This document shows, one piece after another, positions 62,177 to 64,000 of a DNA stretch of 64,000 nt. The stretch is from JAICMB01 sp963795935 (GTDB lineage Bacteria > Acidobacteriota > Terriglobia > Bryobacterales > Bryobacteraceae). Each line of letters begins with the position of its first letter. The first letter of the stretch is position 1. The position numbers and the translations under genes were made by a program. The stretch lies in the NCBI GenBank assembly GCA_963795935.1, contig CAWCJO010000038.1:1-64000 (forward strand), given 5' to 3'. Below the pieces are notes generated by a model that was not told the DNA's origin, made no database searches, and was given only the letters and a program-made list of their open reading frames with translations.

Positions 62177-62869
62177 TTACGCCTTAGCGACCGCTTTGGC
62201 GGTGCGTTCGCGGGCGGCGCTCCGCACGGCTTCGAGAGAGGTCACGATCAACTGGCGGCGTCCCAGCCGGATCAGCCCGCGCCGCGCCAGCAGATTCAGC
62301 GTCGTCGAGGTGGTCTCGCGAGTGGCGCCGATGAGGCTGGCCAGTTCGCCCTGCGAAAGGGGAATGGCGTACTCCTGTCCCTCGACGCGCGACCCGATGG
62401 AGACGGCAAGCTCCGCGACATAGTGCAGGATGCGGTATTCCACGTCCCGCATGCACAGCAGCTCGATCTTCTGTTCCAGTTCGCGTTTGCGCTGCACGAG
62501 CATCTGCGATACATAGCGCCACATGTGCGGGTGGCCGTCGCAGAAGCGCACGAAGACATCTCTCGGAATCGCGTAAACGACGCTCTCCTGCAGCACTTCG
62601 GCGGCGGCCGCGCGGGTGTGTTCCAGTCCGAGGCATTGCTCGCCGAACAGTTCCGCGGGCGGGATCACTTGTAGGATGATCTCTTTGCCTTCCTCGCCGC
62701 GCTTGCACAATTTAACGAGCCCCGATTCCAGGAAGAACACGGAGTCGGCCGGGCTGCCCTCCGCATACAAGGTCGTGAAGCGCCGGTTGGGCGAAAACTT
62801 GACGATGCCCTCCAGGGGCAGCAACTCTGTCCGGACGATGACGGCTATTGAACTCGACGGCGATTCCAT
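62177..62869 (-). CDS. Crp/Fnr-family transcriptional regulator
   Basis: A 230-residue protein. The cyclic-nucleotide-binding beta-roll covers residues about 20-130 (LYAEGSPADSVFFLESGLVK, VIPPAELFGEQCLGLEH), then the long dimer helix (VQRKRELEQKIELLCMRDVE). The winged helix-turn-helix is at about 170-215 with GELASLIGATRETTSTTLNL. There are no N-terminal cysteines for an iron-sulfur cluster, so it is not an oxygen-sensing FNR. The ligand is unknown. It converges on the CxxCH protein gene with a 14-bp gap. Confidence 0.9.
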   Translation of the reverse strand: MESPSSSIAVIVRTELLPLEGIVKFSPNRRFTTLYAEGSPADSVFFLESGLVKLCKRGEEGKEIILQVIPPAELFGEQCLGLEHTRAAAAEVLQESVVYAIPRDVFVRFCDGHPHMWRYVSQMLVQRKRELEQKIELLCMRDVEYRILHYVAELAVSIGSRVEGQEYAIPLSQGELASLIGATRETTSTTLNLLARRGLIRLGRRQLIVTSLEAVRSAARERTAKAVAKA

Positions 62870-62884
62870 GCGGTAATCCTGTTT

Positions 62885-62890
62885 ATTATA
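62885..62890 (-). promoter_or_regulatory. -10 box of the Crp/Fnr gene
   Basis: TATAAT on the minus strand, ending 15 nt before ATG 62869. No good -35 is seen at 16-18 bp spacing. Confidence 0.45.
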
Positions 62891-62960
62891 TTCCCTGCGT
62901 CAAGAAGACACTAATAAAATCGTTTGATCGGGTACTGTTGTAACTTGATGGGGGCAAGTT

Positions 62961-63803
62961 TTAACCTGAAGTGCGCACGCCTCTGGCGAGCTCACCGGCC
63001 TCGGCGAACGTGCGTTCCATCCCGCCGCCCGCCAGCATCTCCCGCATTTCCCGCATTTGGGCGATGTAGGTTTCGAGCGCGGCATCGATGGCTTCGCGAT
63101 TCGTCGTCAGGATGTCTCCCCAAATCTCAAAATCGCTTAATGCCAGACGCGTGCTGTCGACCAGCGCCGGTCCCCAGATGGCCGGGACGCCGCCGTTGAA
63201 GTTGCGGAACACGCAGGCCGCCAGCGCGGTGGAGGCCAGTTGCGGCAAGTGCGACGTATAGGCGACTACTTCATCGTGATGTTGCGGGCTGTCGACGACA
63301 ATGTGAGCTCCCATGCCGCGCAGAGATGCGACGAAACGGCCCGCCGCCGGCCGCCGCAAGTCCTCTTCGGCGCGCGGCGTCAGCACATAGGTGCGGCCCG
63401 CGAACAAATCGGGATCGGCATGCTGGACGCCGCGCCGCTCCTTCCCAGCCAGCGGATGACCGCCCAGAAACTGCGGGCTCAACCCCGCTTCCTCCGCGCG
63501 TTCCACAATCGCTTTTTTGGTGCTTCCGGCATCCGTGACCAGGGCGTCGGGACGAATCCAGGAGCGCAGGCGCGGCAGCGTTTCCATAATCGCCGAGATG
63601 GGCTGCGCCAGATAGATCAAGTCGGCCGCGCGGGCCGCCTCTTCGGCCGGGGCATCGCCATCGATGGCGCCGAGCGCCCGCGCCCGCCGGATCGAAGAGG
63701 GCGAGCTGACGCCCACGATGCGGCCCAGAAAACCGGCCTTCTTCAGCGCCAATGCAAACGATCCGCCGATCAGGCCGACGCCGAAAATCGCGACCGTTTC
63801 CAT
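62961..63803 (-). CDS. tyrA: Prephenate dehydrogenase
   Basis: The start is set at 63803 (METVAIFGVGLIGGSFALAL), since the 17 residues upstream lack family similarity. The 280-residue cytoplasmic enzyme converts prephenate to 4-hydroxyphenylpyruvate with NAD(P) in tyrosine synthesis. Visible are the Rossmann motif FGVGLIGGSFALAL, VTDAGSTKKAIVE, the substrate-site HPLAGKERRGVQHAD and the catalytic His region HHDEVVAYTSHLPQL. No ACT regulatory domain is attached. It lies 22 nt after the DAHP synthase gene in the same direction, so the two form an aromatic amino acid operon. Confidence 0.93.
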   Translation of the reverse strand: METVAIFGVGLIGGSFALALKKAGFLGRIVGVSSPSSIRRARALGAIDGDAPAEEAARAADLIYLAQPISAIMETLPRLRSWIRPDALVTDAGSTKKAIVERAEEAGLSPQFLGGHPLAGKERRGVQHADPDLFAGRTYVLTPRAEEDLRRPAAGRFVASLRGMGAHIVVDSPQHHDEVVAYTSHLPQLASTALAACVFRNFNGGVPAIWGPALVDSTRLALSDFEIWGDILTTNREAIDAALETYIAQMREMREMLAGGGMERTFAEAGELARGVRTSG

Positions 63804-63825
63804 AACAAAAGGGCACCGGCGCGGG

Positions 63826-64000
63826 TCAGACCGTCCTGCCCACGGCGCCGGCAATGATGCGGATCTGCTGCATCATTTCGGCGAATTGCCCGGGCTTGAG
63901 CGATTGTGCGCCGTCGCTCAGGGCATGGTCGGGATCGTGATGCACTTCGACCAGCAGACCGTCCGCGCCCGCCGCCACCGCCGCGCGCGCCATCGGGATG
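63826..64000 (-). CDS. aroF: 3-deoxy-7-phosphoheptulonate synthase, C-terminal part
   Basis: The frame ends at TGA 63826-63828 and runs off the right edge. The 57 visible residues read IPMARAAVAAGADGLLVEVH, then HDPDHALSDGAQSLKPGQFA and end in IIAGAVGRTV. This is the conserved C-terminus of the AroA(Ibeta)/AroF-type DAHP synthase, which joins phosphoenolpyruvate and erythrose 4-phosphate at the start of the shikimate pathway. EVHHDP and ALSDGAQSL supply metal-site residues. It was too short to be listed as a complete frame. Confidence 0.88.
   Translation of the reverse strand, partial: IPMARAAVAAGADGLLVEVHHDPDHALSDGAQSLKPGQFAEMMQQIRIIAGAVGRTV

Noticed and set aside
1..64000. tRNA, rRNA or riboswitch genes
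   Set aside because: No stretch with tRNA cloverleaf landmarks, rRNA sequence or a known riboswitch core was found by eye.

Overview
The window looks like a piece of an Acidobacteriota chromosome close to Solibacter/Bryobacter (order Bryobacterales). The sequence-based reasons are high GC, a protein ending in a TIGR03437 (Solibacter C-terminal) domain (2542-4473), a carboxypeptidase-regulatory-like TonB-dependent receptor of the acidobacterial type, DUF2203 and tandem DUF507 genes, a PEP-CTERM protein, a tricorn-type S41 peptidase and a partial bshA-like gene. This is inference from family content; no 16S rRNA or tRNA gene was seen.

Layout. 1-4473 (minus): partial bshA, a beta-propeller lipoprotein, a NarX-type histidine kinase and a TIGR03437 propeller protein. 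4662-5457: a FecR-domain protein with a proline tail. 5506-9793: a complete transposon with perfect 51-bp terminal inverted repeats and an 8-bp target duplication. It carries a DDE transposase, an AAA ATPase, an exported-looking methyltransferase as cargo and a serine resolvase. 9898-14738: DUF2203, DUF507, ribokinase, a polytopic membrane protein, a TPR protein and an unrecognised gene. 14745-23559: enoyl-CoA hydratase, CoA-transferase, O-methyltransferase, a phytoene-dehydrogenase-like oxidoreductase, an MFS transporter, an acyl-CoA synthetase and a kynureninase-like PLP enzyme, plausibly one acid/amino-acid catabolic unit. 23608-23940: zinc ribbon-PspC.

24215-36196 looks like a carbohydrate locus: a PocR-AraC regulator, then a tightly spaced DegT aminotransferase, Tat-exported Gfo/Idh/MocA oxidoreductase, ceramidase-like exported hydrolase, Tat-exported xylose-isomerase-like protein, TonB-dependent receptor and GH28 pectinase-like enzyme. 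36344-38156: a PEP-CTERM protein and an unrecognised membrane protein. 38268-47338: the rod-shape operon mreB-mreC-mreD-mrdA-rodA, followed by an RNase E/G whose S1 domain is split by about 400 low-complexity residues. 47421-48602: intergenic repeats, a rhodanese and a small gene.

48621-56201 is accessory DNA: abutting IS630 and ISL3 remnants, a RibD-like reductase, a small gene, and a DinJ/YafQ-like toxin-antitoxin pair lying between a decayed copy and the intact copy of the 5' end of a tricorn-type peptidase gene. 56622-64000: a PNPOx-like protein, an LprI-like protein, a GT-C glycosyltransferase coupled to a methyltransferase, a secreted CxxCH protein, a Crp/Fnr regulator, tyrA and the end of an aroF-type DAHP synthase gene.

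Many genes carry single-base frameshifts, but they are unevenly spread: dense in 1-9 kb, 11-17 kb, 29.8-36.2 kb and 48.6-52.9 kb, and none seen in the mre-rodA-rng block. Assembly error and real gene decay cannot be told apart from the sequence alone. Several genes also have a good -10 box only 6-11 nt before the start codon, which suggests leaderless or very short-leader transcripts.
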